Source of the DNA: Clostridium sp.
Lineage (GTDB): Bacteria; Bacillota; Clostridia; Clostridiales; Clostridiaceae
DNA: 19,878 nucleotides
NCBI GenBank assembly: GCA_003539755.1
Contig: DPOH01000061.1
Coordinates: 358-20,235, forward strand
Reading direction: 5' to 3'
Of the stretch, positions 8,081-15,440 are shown piece after piece. The notes under the pieces were generated by a model. It saw only the letters and a list, made by a program, of their open reading frames with translations. It did not search any database and was not told where the DNA came from. The position numbers and the translations under genes are program-made. The number at the start of each line of letters is the position of its first letter. The first letter of the stretch is position 1.

Positions 8081-9751
8081 ATGAAAAGTGATATTCAAAT
8101 TGCTCAAGAAGCAAAAATGGAACCGATAAAAAATATTGCTCAAAAGCTAAATCTTAGTGAAGAGGATATTGAATACTATGGAAAATATAAATGTAAAATT
8201 TCTTTAGATGTATATGATAAAGTTAAAGATAATGATAATGGAAAATTAGTTCTTGTTACTGCTATAAATCCTACTCCAGCAGGTGAAGGTAAATCAACTG
8301 TAACAGTAGGGCTTAGTCAGGCACTTAATAAAATGGGTAAGAAAGCTGTTATAGCATTAAGAGAACCATCTCTTGGACCTGTATTTGGTATAAAAGGTGG
8401 AGCAGCAGGTGGTGGATATGCACAGGTAGTACCTATGGAAGATATAAATTTACACTTTACAGGTGATATGCATGCTATAACAAGTGCAAATAATCTTTTA
8501 TGTGCAGCTATAGATAATCATATTCATCAAGGTAATGAATTAAGAATTGATTCAAGAAGAATAACTTTTAAGAGAGTTATGGATATGAATGACAGAGCAC
8601 TAAGAAATATTGTAGTTGGAATGGGTGGAAAAGTTAATGGATTTGTAAGGGAAGATGGATTCACTATAACTGTTGCATCTGAAATAATGGCTATTTTATG
8701 TCTTGCAAGTGATTTAGAAGATCTTAAACAAAGAATGGGTAACATAGTTATAGGATATAACTTAGATGGTGAACCAGTTTATGCAAAACAATTAGAAGTT
8801 CAAGGAGCTATGGCATTATTAATGAAAGATGCTATAAAGCCAAATTTAGTTCAAACATTAGAAAATACTCCAGCATTAATTCATGGAGGACCATTTGCAA
8901 ATATTGCTCATGGATGTAATTCCATAATGGCAACTAAATTAGCATTAAAACTTGGTGATATTGCTATAACAGAAGCTGGATTTGGTGCTGACCTTGGAGC
9001 AGAAAAATTCTTTGATATTAAATGTAGATACGGAAATTTAAAACCTGATTGTGTTATAATTGTTGCTACAATAAGAGCATTAAAGCATCATGGTGGGGTA
9101 GGAAAAGATGAACTTAATGCACCTAATGTAGAAGCTTTGGCAAAAGGTATTTCTAATTTAGAAAAGCAAATAGAAAATATAAAGAAATTTAATGTTACTC
9201 CTGTTGTAGCAATAAATAAATTTGTTTCAGACAGTGAAGAAGAAGTTGAATATATTAAAGATTTTTGTAACAAAATAGGTGTAAAAGTTGCATTAAGTGA
9301 TGTATGGGCTAAAGGAGGAGATGGTGGAATAGAACTTGGAGAAATAGTTCTTGAAGTTTTAGAAAATAATAAATCTGATTTTAGACCAATTTATGATGAA
9401 AAAGCTTCTATAGAAGAAAAAATATCTGTAATAGCTAAAGAAATTTATGGGGCTGATAAAGTAAATTATACACCAGCAGCTAAAAAACAAATTGCTGAAT
9501 TGAAAAAGTTTGATTTAGATAAGCTTCCAATATGTATGGCTAAAACTCAATATTCTTTATCTGATAATCCAAGTCTTTTAGGAAGACCAGAAGGTTTTGA
9601 TATTACTGTAAAGGAAGTAAAAGTATCTAATGGAGCAGGATTTATAGTTGCTCTTACTGGAAATATAATGACTATGCCTGGATTACCAAGGATTCCAGCA
9701 GCCAATAGAATGGATATTTTAAAAAATGGAGAGATCGTAGGCTTATTCTAA
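8081..9751 (+). CDS. fhs: Formate-tetrahydrofolate ligase
   Basis: This cytoplasmic enzyme makes 10-formyltetrahydrofolate from formate, THF and ATP, feeding purine and methionyl-tRNA formylation. In acetogens it is the first methyl-branch step of the Wood-Ljungdahl pathway, and non-acetogenic clostridia also keep it for one-carbon supply. The nucleotide loop is TPAGEGKST (residues 65-73). Other family blocks are REPSLGPVFGIKGGAAGGGY, the substrate-site MEDINLHFTGDMHAI, and VATIRALKHHGGVGK (PROSITE-type signature). At 556 residues it is a typical monofunctional bacterial FTHFS. The ATG follows AGGAGG by 9 bases. It is alone between its own promoter and a hairpin at 9827, with no other C1-pathway gene in the window, so acetogenesis cannot be claimed. 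Confidence 0.98.
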   Translation: MKSDIQIAQEAKMEPIKNIAQKLNLSEEDIEYYGKYKCKISLDVYDKVKDNDNGKLVLVTAINPTPAGEGKSTVTVGLSQALNKMGKKAVIALREPSLGPVFGIKGGAAGGGYAQVVPMEDINLHFTGDMHAITSANNLLCAAIDNHIHQGNELRIDSRRITFKRVMDMNDRALRNIVVGMGGKVNGFVREDGFTITVASEIMAILCLASDLEDLKQRMGNIVIGYNLDGEPVYAKQLEVQGAMALLMKDAIKPNLVQTLENTPALIHGGPFANIAHGCNSIMATKLALKLGDIAITEAGFGADLGAEKFFDIKCRYGNLKPDCVIIVATIRALKHHGGVGKDELNAPNVEALAKGISNLEKQIENIKKFNVTPVVAINKFVSDSEEEVEYIKDFCNKIGVKVALSDVWAKGGDGGIELGEIVLEVLENNKSDFRPIYDEKASIEEKISVIAKEIYGADKVNYTPAAKKQIAELKKFDLDKLPICMAKTQYSLSDNPSLLGRPEGFDITVKEVKVSNGAGFIVALTGNIMTMPGLPRIPAANRMDILKNGEIVGLF

Positions 9752-9767
9752 AATCTTCCTTAAACTA

Positions 9768-9795
9768 TTGACAAAAAGTTAGAAATTGTTAAAAT
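9768..9795 (+). promoter_or_regulatory. Sigma-A promoter of coaX-dusB
   Basis: A perfect -35 TTGACA (9768-9773) is followed after 16 bp by TAAAAT (9790-9795). Initiation would be near 9802, upstream of the hairpin at 9827-9851, so that hairpin lies inside the coaX leader. The element also lies just 16 bases after the fhs stop. Confidence 0.65.
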
Positions 9796-9826
9796 TAAAG
9801 TGTTATTTTTAAATGATTTTCTAGAT

Positions 9827-9855
9827 AAAAGCAGCTCTTTGGGCTGCTTTTAATT
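9827..9855 (+). terminator. Hairpin: fhs terminator and/or coaX leader structure
   Basis: AAAAGCAGC (9827-9835) pairs perfectly with GCTGCTTTT (9843-9851) around a 7-base loop. The T-run is only four long, then AATTTAA. Its position fits a terminator for fhs, but it lies downstream of the coaX promoter at 9768-9795. Confidence 0.65.
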
Positions 9856-9881
9856 TAACTATTATTAAGGTGGTGCTTTTA

Positions 9882-10664
9882 ATGATTTTGCTTGTTGATG
9901 CAGGTAATACCAATATTGTTCTAGGGGTACATGATGGAAAAGAATATATTGCTAGCTGGCGTATTTCTAGTGATGCAGGAAAAACATCTGATGAATTCAG
10001 CATTCAAGTTATGCAGCTTTTTAATTTAAGTAATATAGATCCTAAAGATATTGAAGGTGTTATAGTATCTTCAGTTGTACCTAATATAATGCATTCTTTG
10101 GAAAACATGCTGAGAAAATGTTTTTGCCATGAGCCTATAATTGTTGGTCCTGGTATAAAAACAGGAATTAATATTAAATATGATAATCCTAGAGAAGTTG
10201 GAGCAGATAGAATAGTAAATGCTGTTGCAGCTTATGAAATATATAAGAAACCTGTCATAATAATAGACTTCGGTACAGCAACTACTTTCTGTGCAGTAAG
10301 AGAAAATGGAGATTATCTTGGTGGATGTATTTGTCCTGGAATAAGAATTTCATCTGATGCTCTATTTGAGAGAGCTGCTAAGCTTCCAAGAGTAGAATTA
10401 GAAGTACCTAAAAGCATAATCTGCAAAAATACAGTTTCAAGTATGCAAGCTGGTATTTTATTTGGATATGTTGGGCAAGTTGAATATATAGTTAAAAAAA
10501 TGAAAGAAGAAATGAAAAAATCTAAGTTTAAGGAAGAGCCTTTAGTTATAGCGACAGGTGGATTAGCCAATTTAATTGCTAAAGAAACTAAGGCTATAGA
10601 TAAGGTTGATTCTGATCTAACTTTAGAGGGTTTAAAGATACTATACGAAAAGAATAAGGAGTAA
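9882..10664 (+). CDS. coaX: Type III pantothenate kinase
   Basis: CoaX phosphorylates pantothenate, the first and committed step of coenzyme A synthesis. It belongs to the ASKHA fold, typically needs a monovalent cation and is not feedback-inhibited by CoA. The phosphate-binding motif is DAGNTN (residues 6-11). GADRIVNAVAA carries the likely catalytic Asp (D109), followed by DFGTATTF (129-136) and GGCICPGI. Length is 260 residues from the ATG at 9882, normal for the family. AAGGTGG (9867-9873) lies 8 bases upstream and the protein opens MILLVDAGNTN, as expected. In-frame GTG codons at 9870 and 9873 overlap the ribosome binding site and are rejected as starts. dusB starts 7 bases after the stop, with its ribosome binding site inside coaX. 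Confidence 0.95.
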   Translation: MILLVDAGNTNIVLGVHDGKEYIASWRISSDAGKTSDEFSIQVMQLFNLSNIDPKDIEGVIVSSVVPNIMHSLENMLRKCFCHEPIIVGPGIKTGINIKYDNPREVGADRIVNAVAAYEIYKKPVIIIDFGTATTFCAVRENGDYLGGCICPGIRISSDALFERAAKLPRVELEVPKSIICKNTVSSMQAGILFGYVGQVEYIVKKMKEEMKKSKFKEEPLVIATGGLANLIAKETKAIDKVDSDLTLEGLKILYEKNKE

Positions 10665-10671
10665 ACTCTAA

Positions 10672-11643
10672 ATGAAAATAGGAAATTTAACCTTTGATAA
10701 TAATGTGTTCTTAGCACCAATGGCAGGTGTTACAGATATATCATTCAGAGGATTGTGTAAAGAAATGGGTTGTGGGCTTGTTTATACTGAAATGGTAAGC
10801 GCAAAAGCTTTATATTATGGAAGTGAAAATACACAATCATTACTTAGAATTGCAGATGAAGAGAAACCAGTTGCAGTACAAATTTTTGGGCGTGAACCTG
10901 AAATAATGGCGGCTATGGTTGAAAAGCACTTTAATCATAGGGATGATATTGCCATAATAGATATAAATATGGGTTGTCCAGTACAAAAAATAACTAAAAA
11001 TGGTGAAGGATCAGCGTTGATGAAAGAACCTGAACTTGCAGCTGATATTGTTAGAGCAATAAAGAAAATATCTACAAAGCCAGTTACTGTTAAATTCAGA
11101 AAGGGATTTGATGAAAATAATATAAATGCCGTAGAATTTGCTAAAACTTTAGAAGATGCAGGAGTTGATGCTATTACTGTTCATGGTAGAACTAAGCAAC
11201 AAATGTATCAAGGGAAAGCTGACTGGGATATAATAAGAAAAGTTAAGGAAAGTGTTTCTGTACCAGTAATAGGTAATGGAGATATATTTAGTGCAGAAGA
11301 TGCTCTAAGAATGAAGGAAATTACAAATTGCGATGGGATAATGGTTGCAAGAGGAAGTCAAGGTAATCCATGGATTTTTAAGCAGATTGAAAGTGCATTA
11401 AAAGGAGAAAATATTCCAGAAATCACTGAAAGAGAAAGAATTGAAATGTGCATAAGGCATTATCAGTTAGCTATAAAATATGATGGTGAGTACAAAGCAA
11501 TAAGAGAAATGAGAAAACATGCATCATGGTATATAAAGGGCCTTCCAAGATGCACTGACGTAAGAAATGAGATTAATGTTTTAGATGATAGCAGTAAAGT
11601 TATTGAAATTTTAAGAGAATATATGAGTGAATTTAAGAGATAG
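10672..11643 (+). CDS. dusB: tRNA-dihydrouridine synthase
   Basis: This is an FMN-dependent reductase of the Dus family, which converts uridines in the tRNA D-loop (and in some Firmicutes also in rRNA) to dihydrouridine using NADPH. The FMN-binding TIM barrel opens with FLAPMAGVTDISFRG (about 13-27). The catalytic block is DINMGCPVQKITKNGEGSAL with the proton-donating Cys at 102. ITVHGRTKQQMYQGKADW and MVARGSQGNPWIF are the flavin and phosphate sites. The C-terminal helical domain (about 240-323) includes the conserved MRKHASWYIKGLP. At 323 residues it is complete. It is translated from AAGGAG overlapping the end of coaX. The DusB-type assignment rests on Firmicute conservation and context; the exact uridine target is not visible. 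Confidence 0.93.
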   Translation: MKIGNLTFDNNVFLAPMAGVTDISFRGLCKEMGCGLVYTEMVSAKALYYGSENTQSLLRIADEEKPVAVQIFGREPEIMAAMVEKHFNHRDDIAIIDINMGCPVQKITKNGEGSALMKEPELAADIVRAIKKISTKPVTVKFRKGFDENNINAVEFAKTLEDAGVDAITVHGRTKQQMYQGKADWDIIRKVKESVSVPVIGNGDIFSAEDALRMKEITNCDGIMVARGSQGNPWIFKQIESALKGENIPEITERERIEMCIRHYQLAIKYDGEYKAIREMRKHASWYIKGLPRCTDVRNEINVLDDSSKVIEILREYMSEFKR

Positions 11644-11674
11644 AAAATATAGATAGTATAGATTTTTAGATTGA

Positions 11675-11683
11675 TGTTATAAT
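11675..11683 (+). promoter_or_regulatory. Possible upstream extended -10 element before greA
   Basis: TGTTATAAT is an extended -10 motif with a consensus hexamer, but the base positions for a -35 (11655-11660, AGTATA) do not match. It may be a second, weaker promoter or a chance match in AT-rich sequence. Confidence 0.3.
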
Positions 11684-11748
11684 AATAGAATAATGAAACT
11701 AGGCAAAGTGTAATTTGAGTACATTGGCGTTGTGATGTCTTGGATTTG

Positions 11749-11777
11749 TTGACATATTATATATGCTGATTTATAAT
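11749..11777 (+). promoter_or_regulatory. Consensus sigma-A promoter of greA-lysS
   Basis: TTGACA (11749-11754) and TATAAT (11772-11777) with a 17-bp spacer are a perfect match to the vegetative consensus. Initiation near 11784 gives an unusually long leader of about 168 bases before greA. Confidence 0.8.
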
Positions 11778-11833
11778 TAGTTAAATGATTTCAAGAATGG
11801 CTTATTTAAAGCGTTCTTAGATATATATGTATA

Positions 11834-11875
11834 AACTAAGCTCTGCTATATTTTTTAACAGAGTTTATCTTAGTT
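11834..11875 (+). other. Imperfect stem-loop in the greA leader
   Basis: AACTAAG (11834-11840) pairs with CTTAGTT (11869-11875), continued by CTCTG (11841-11845) with CAGAG (11859-11863). A 5-base bulge (11864-11868) lies on the 3' side and the loop is 13 bases. An alternative pairing of ATAAACT (11831-11837) with AGTTTAT (11862-11868) is mutually exclusive. No T-run follows, so it is not a plain terminator. It may be a dusB mRNA end or a leader regulatory structure. Confidence 0.45.
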
Positions 11876-11951
11876 AGTCTAGAATAATATAACCAAGTTT
11901 CTTATATTAATATATTATAAAAAATAAGGTTTTCAAAGGGGAGTAAAATAT

Positions 11952-12434
11952 ATGAGCGAAAAGAAACAATACGTAATGACTTATGAAGGTGTTAAAAAAT
12001 TAGAAGATGAATTAGAGTACTTAAAGACAGTTAAAAGAAAAGAAATAACTGAAAAAATAAAAGTAGCTTTAGGATATGGAGATTTAAGTGAAAACTCTGA
12101 ATATGATGAAGCTAAAAATGACCAGGCATTTACAGAAGGTAGAATAGTAACATTAGAAAACATGTTAAAAAATGCTGTAGTTGTAGATGAATCAGAAATT
12201 CCAAATGATATTGTTTCAGTTGGATCAAAAGTAAAAGTTAAAGACTTTGAATTTGATGAAGAAGTAGAATATACAATTGTAGGTTCAGCAGAAGCAGATC
12301 CTATGAATTTTAAAATATCAAATGAATCACCAGTTGGAAAAGCTTTAATAGGCAAAAAAATAGGCGAAATAGTAGAAGTTCAAGTTCCAGATGGAGTGAA
12401 TAAGTTTGAAATATTAGAAATAAGTAGAAGTTAA
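11952..12434 (+). CDS. greA: Transcription elongation factor GreA
   Basis: GreA enters the secondary channel of RNA polymerase and stimulates cleavage of backtracked RNA. The N-terminal coiled coil spans about residues 8-75. The tip loop GYGDLSENSEYDEAK (41-55) carries the acidic residues that coordinate the catalytic metal. The C-terminal FKBP-like domain (about 85-160) contains VGSKVKVKDFEFDEEVEYTIVGSAEADP and NESPVGKALIGKKIGEIVEV. At 160 residues it is a standard GreA. The ATG at 11952 follows GGGGAG (11938-11943) by 8 bases. lysS begins 14 bases after the stop with no terminator between, so they form an operon. Confidence 0.97.
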   Translation: MSEKKQYVMTYEGVKKLEDELEYLKTVKRKEITEKIKVALGYGDLSENSEYDEAKNDQAFTEGRIVTLENMLKNAVVVDESEIPNDIVSVGSKVKVKDFEFDEEVEYTIVGSAEADPMNFKISNESPVGKALIGKKIGEIVEVQVPDGVNKFEILEISRS

Positions 12435-12448
12435 TTGGAGGTAACAAA

Positions 12449-13960
12449 ATGTCAACAGAAGAAATGAGTATGCAGGAGTTAGAATCTCAATATAGTGAAC
12501 AAGAGGCTCTAAGAAGACAAAAATTAGCTGATTTACAAGATGCAGGGAAGGATCCTTTTGATGTTTATAAAGTAAACAGAACTCATACATCAGCAGAAGT
12601 TAAAGAAAACTATGATGAATTAGAAGGTAAAGAAGTTACTGTTGCTGGAAGAATAATGTCTAAAAGAGGTCAAGGTAAGGTTGTATTTTCAGATATACAT
12701 GATAGAGATGGAAAGATACAATTATTCTTAAAGATTGATAAAGTTGGAGAAGAAAACTTAAAGGAATATAAGACTTTTGATATTGGTGACTGGGTAGTTG
12801 CTACAGGTGAAGTATTCAAAACAAGAACTGAAGAAGTTACTATAAATGTAAATTCATTTGAATTAACAAGTAAATCATTAAAACCATTACCAGAAAAGTT
12901 CCATGGATTAAAAGACCCTGATTTAAGATACAGACAAAGAGAAGTTGATATAATCACTAATCCACAAGTTAAAGAAACATTTATAAAGAGAAGTCAAATA
13001 ATCACAGCTATTAGAGAATTCTTAGATACTAGAGGATTCTTAGAAGTTGAAACTCCAATCCTTTCACCAATAGCTGGAGGAGCTGCTGCAAGACCATTTG
13101 TAACTCATCATAATACTTTAGATATGGATATGTACTTAAGAATTGCTCCAGAATTATATTTAAAGAGATTAATAGTTGCTGGATTTGATAAAGTATATGA
13201 AATCGGAAGAAACTTTAGAAACGAAGGTATGGATGTTAGACATAATCCAGAATTTACTTCAATAGAATTATATGAAGCATACTCTGATTATAATGATATG
13301 ATGGAAATAACAGAAAATATGGTAGCGTATGTTTGCGAAAAAGTAAACGGAACTACTAAAGTTAATTACCAAGGAACTGAAATAGACTTCATGCCACCAT
13401 GGAGAAGAGTTACTATGGTAGATGTAGTTAAAGAATATGCAGGAATAGATTTTGCAGAAATTAAATCAGATGAAGAAGCACAAGCTATAGCTAAAGAAAA
13501 GAACTTAGAATTCCCTAAGCCATTAAATACTGTAACAAAAGGCGAAGTTTTAGTTGCTTTATATGAAGAATTTGGTGAAGAAAAGATGATCCAACCAACA
13601 TTTGTTATGGATTATCCTGTTGAAAACTCTCCATTAACTAAGAAGAAGAGAGGAAATGCTGCATTTACTGAAAGATTTGAAGCATTCGTATTTGGTAGAG
13701 AATTGGGTAATGCTTATTCAGAATTAAATGACCCTATAGTTCAAAGAGAAAGATTCGAACAACAAGCTAAAGAAAGAGAGCTAGGTGATGATGAAGCTTA
13801 TTTATTAGATGAACAATTCATGAGCGCTCTTGAAACAGGTATGCCACCTACAGGAGGTCTTGGAATAGGAATAGATAGACTTATAATGTTCTTAACTGAT
13901 TCAGCATCTATCAGAGACGTTATATTATTCCCAACAATGAAACCACAAAAAAATAATTAG
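12449..13960 (+). CDS. lysS: Lysyl-tRNA synthetase, class II
   Basis: LysRS charges tRNA-Lys in the cytoplasm. An N-terminal helix is followed by the OB-fold anticodon-binding domain (about 60-160: VTVAGRIMSKRGQGKVVFSDIHD). The class IIb catalytic core has VETPILSPIAGGAAARPFVT, motif 2 FRNEGMDVRHNPEFT (about 255-269) and motif 3 GLGIGIDRLIM (about 470-480), whose Arg binds ATP. At 503 residues the length is normal. TTGGAGG upstream of the ATG is a strong ribosome binding site. The gene depends on the greA promoter and ends at a strong terminator. No T-box lies in front of it, consistent with regulation through the greA leader or growth rate. Confidence 0.98.
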   Translation: MSTEEMSMQELESQYSEQEALRRQKLADLQDAGKDPFDVYKVNRTHTSAEVKENYDELEGKEVTVAGRIMSKRGQGKVVFSDIHDRDGKIQLFLKIDKVGEENLKEYKTFDIGDWVVATGEVFKTRTEEVTINVNSFELTSKSLKPLPEKFHGLKDPDLRYRQREVDIITNPQVKETFIKRSQIITAIREFLDTRGFLEVETPILSPIAGGAAARPFVTHHNTLDMDMYLRIAPELYLKRLIVAGFDKVYEIGRNFRNEGMDVRHNPEFTSIELYEAYSDYNDMMEITENMVAYVCEKVNGTTKVNYQGTEIDFMPPWRRVTMVDVVKEYAGIDFAEIKSDEEAQAIAKEKNLEFPKPLNTVTKGEVLVALYEEFGEEKMIQPTFVMDYPVENSPLTKKKRGNAAFTERFEAFVFGRELGNAYSELNDPIVQRERFEQQAKERELGDDEAYLLDEQFMSALETGMPPTGGLGIGIDRLIMFLTDSASIRDVILFPTMKPQKNN

Positions 13961-13966
13961 TTTTAT

Positions 13967-14010
13967 AGGCAATTTCTAAATATTTTTAGAGATTGCCTTA
14001 ATTTTTTTTA
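13967..14010 (+). terminator. Rho-independent terminator of greA-lysS
   Basis: AGGCAATTTCTAAA (13967-13980) pairs with TTTAGAGATTGCCT (13985-13998) over 14 bp with a single U-G pair and a 4-base loop. TTAATTTTTTTTA follows. Confidence 0.93.
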
Positions 14011-14029
14011 TATTATTTAAAAAAAAGTA

Positions 14030-14057
14030 TTGCATAAATTAGAAAGTCTGTTATAAT
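14030..14057 (+). promoter_or_regulatory. Promoter of tRNA-Asn copy 1
   Basis: TTGCAT (14030-14035), 16-bp spacer, extended -10 TGTTATAAT (14049-14057). Initiation near 14064 would leave only about 11 leader bases before the mature tRNA. Confidence 0.8.
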
Positions 14058-14074
14058 AGATTAAGTAATGACGT

Positions 14075-14149
<75 letters not shown>

Positions 14150-14180
14150 TTTTTTTATTCTTTTTTAATAATGAGTACTT

Positions 14181-14209
14181 AAGCGTAAATTTATATTTAC
14201 GCTTTTTTT
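14181..14209 (+). terminator. Terminator of tRNA-Asn copy 1
   Basis: AAGCGTAAAT (14181-14190) pairs perfectly with ATTTACGCTT (14195-14204) around TTAT, followed by a run of T to 14209. Confidence 0.92.
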
Positions 14210-14375
14210 ATATAATCTATATGTTTATATATATTTAAATTAATGTATCTAATATTGTTGGTTACATTATTGAATTAAAGATTTGTATATTAATTAAAAC
14301 TTTTGGGTTTTAAAGATAAATTATTTCTTAAAAGGATGCATTTTAGCGGATTAAAAGAAAAATATAAAAAAAGTG

Positions 14376-14403
14376 TTGCATAAATAAAAATATCTGTTAT
14401 AAT
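14376..14403 (+). promoter_or_regulatory. Promoter of tRNA-Asn copy 2
   Basis: TTGCAT (14376-14381), 16-bp spacer, extended -10 TGTTATAAT (14395-14403). The elements and spacing are the same as in copy 1. Confidence 0.8.
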
Positions 14404-14420
14404 AAATTAAGTAATGACGT

Positions 14421-14495
<75 letters not shown>

Positions 14496-14527
14496 TTTTT
14501 TTTATCCTTTTTTAAATGAGTAAGTAT

Positions 14528-14563
14528 AGCGTAAATATTTAATATATTTACGCTTATTTTTTT
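14528..14563 (+). terminator. Terminator of tRNA-Asn copy 2
   Basis: AGCGTAAATAT (14528-14538) pairs perfectly with ATATTTACGCT (14544-14554), loop TTAAT, then TTA and seven T. Confidence 0.9.
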
Positions 14564-14566
14564 ATA

Positions 14567-14931
14567 GCTATTTCTTTTTTATCAGCTCTAAGTTGTCAAG
14601 AATTCTAAAGAATAATAAACTTTCATGTTTCCTCTGTTTATATAACTAGAAAATTAAATATTTTTGATAGAAATTTATTTTGCTTTTTAAAAGATTAATT
14701 AATTAATTAGTTATAGTTTTGATTAAAAATATTAATGTTGTTGGACATATGTAGATGGATTATATTCATTTATTATTACGAGAAATTAGATACATGGTTT
14801 GTGTTATATTCCTCAAAAATTTTGGTTCTAGTTTGTGTGCTATTTTTAATAGTGTATAAGTTATTTATAATGTTATAGTGCCTTTCTATTTAGATATAAA
14901 CGTAAGTTATATTTATAAAAATAAAAAATCT
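14567..14931 (+). other. Featureless AT-rich spacer between tRNA-Asn copies 2 and 3
   Basis: I see no open frame with a ribosome binding site, no additional tRNA and no convincing inverted repeat. A 21-codon frame from the ATG at about 14793 lacks a ribosome binding site and is not called. Confidence 0.5.
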
Positions 14932-14942
14932 AAAAAAAAGAG

Positions 14943-14970
14943 TTGCATAAATTTTAAAATGTGTTATAAT
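14943..14970 (+). promoter_or_regulatory. Promoter of tRNA-Asn copy 3
   Basis: TTGCAT (14943-14948), 16-bp spacer, extended -10 TGTTATAAT (14962-14970). Confidence 0.8.
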
Positions 14971-14987
14971 AAATTATGTAATGACGT

Positions 14988-15062
<75 letters not shown>

Positions 15063-15129
15063 TTTTTTTTTATTCTTTTTTAGGAAAATAATGGTTTAGA
15101 TAATCAGATAGAAAAATTAATTTAATATC

Positions 15130-15157
15130 TTGACATATAAAGGTGTTTTGCTAAAAT
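15130..15157 (+). promoter_or_regulatory. Sigma-A promoter of the glyS T-box leader
   Basis: Perfect -35 TTGACA (15130-15135), 16-bp spacer, TAAAAT (15152-15157). The arrangement is the same as at coaX. Initiation near 15164 lies just upstream of T-box stem I. Confidence 0.7.
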
Positions 15158-15171
15158 TAATTTATAAATAA

Positions 15172-15352
15172 ATAGCATGATGAAAAAGAGGAGTAGTCTA
15201 AAAATCATTTTTAGAGAGATAACGGCAGCTGAAAGTTATTATTGATTTTAGATGAACGGAACTTTTGAGTGTAGTAAAGAAAGTTGGGCTCAAGCCAAGA
15301 AGGGTGGAACCGCGGAATAAGAATTTCGTCCCTTTGTGCTTAGGGTCTTTTT
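15172..15352 (+). promoter_or_regulatory. Glycine T-box riboswitch upstream of glyS
   Basis: T-box leaders bind a specific tRNA and sense its charging. Uncharged tRNA stabilises an antiterminator and lets transcription continue. The hallmark T-box AAGGGTGGAACCGCGG lies at 15300-15315; its UGGA bulge would pair with the tRNA acceptor end. The stem I AGAGAG motif is at 15213-15218. The specifier loop reads GATGAACGGAACTTTTGAGT (15251-15270), with GGA (15258-15260) as the likely glycine codon. The alternative register CGG (Arg) does not fit the gene. TTGG/CCAA around 15285-15298 may be stem III. Antiterminator pairing is AAGGG with CCCTT; the competing terminator is a short CCCT (15330-15333)/AGGG (15342-15345) stem followed by TCTTTTTATTTT. 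Confidence 0.93.
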
Positions 15353-15440
15353 ATTTTATTTAATAATAGTTAGTTTAAATACAAGTTCTATATACTGAAT
15401 TAGTTATAGTGCTTAAATAATATATTTGGAGGGATAATCA

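Noticed and set aside
9870..9881. GTG codons at 9870 and 9873 as coaX starts
   Set aside because: They form part of the ribosome binding site for the ATG at 9882, and CoaX proteins start right before the DxGNTN motif.
10313..10720. 135-residue minus-strand open frame over the coaX-dusB junction
   Set aside because: It spans the end of one real gene and the start of another and has no recognisable domain.
11981..12355. 124-residue minus-strand open frame in greA
   Set aside because: It is a mirror of the greA coding sequence, rich in Ser/Phe/Thr as expected for antisense of Glu/Lys codons.
14793..14858. Short 21-codon hydrophobic frame in the tRNA spacer
   Set aside because: No ribosome binding site and nothing to distinguish it from chance in AT-rich DNA.
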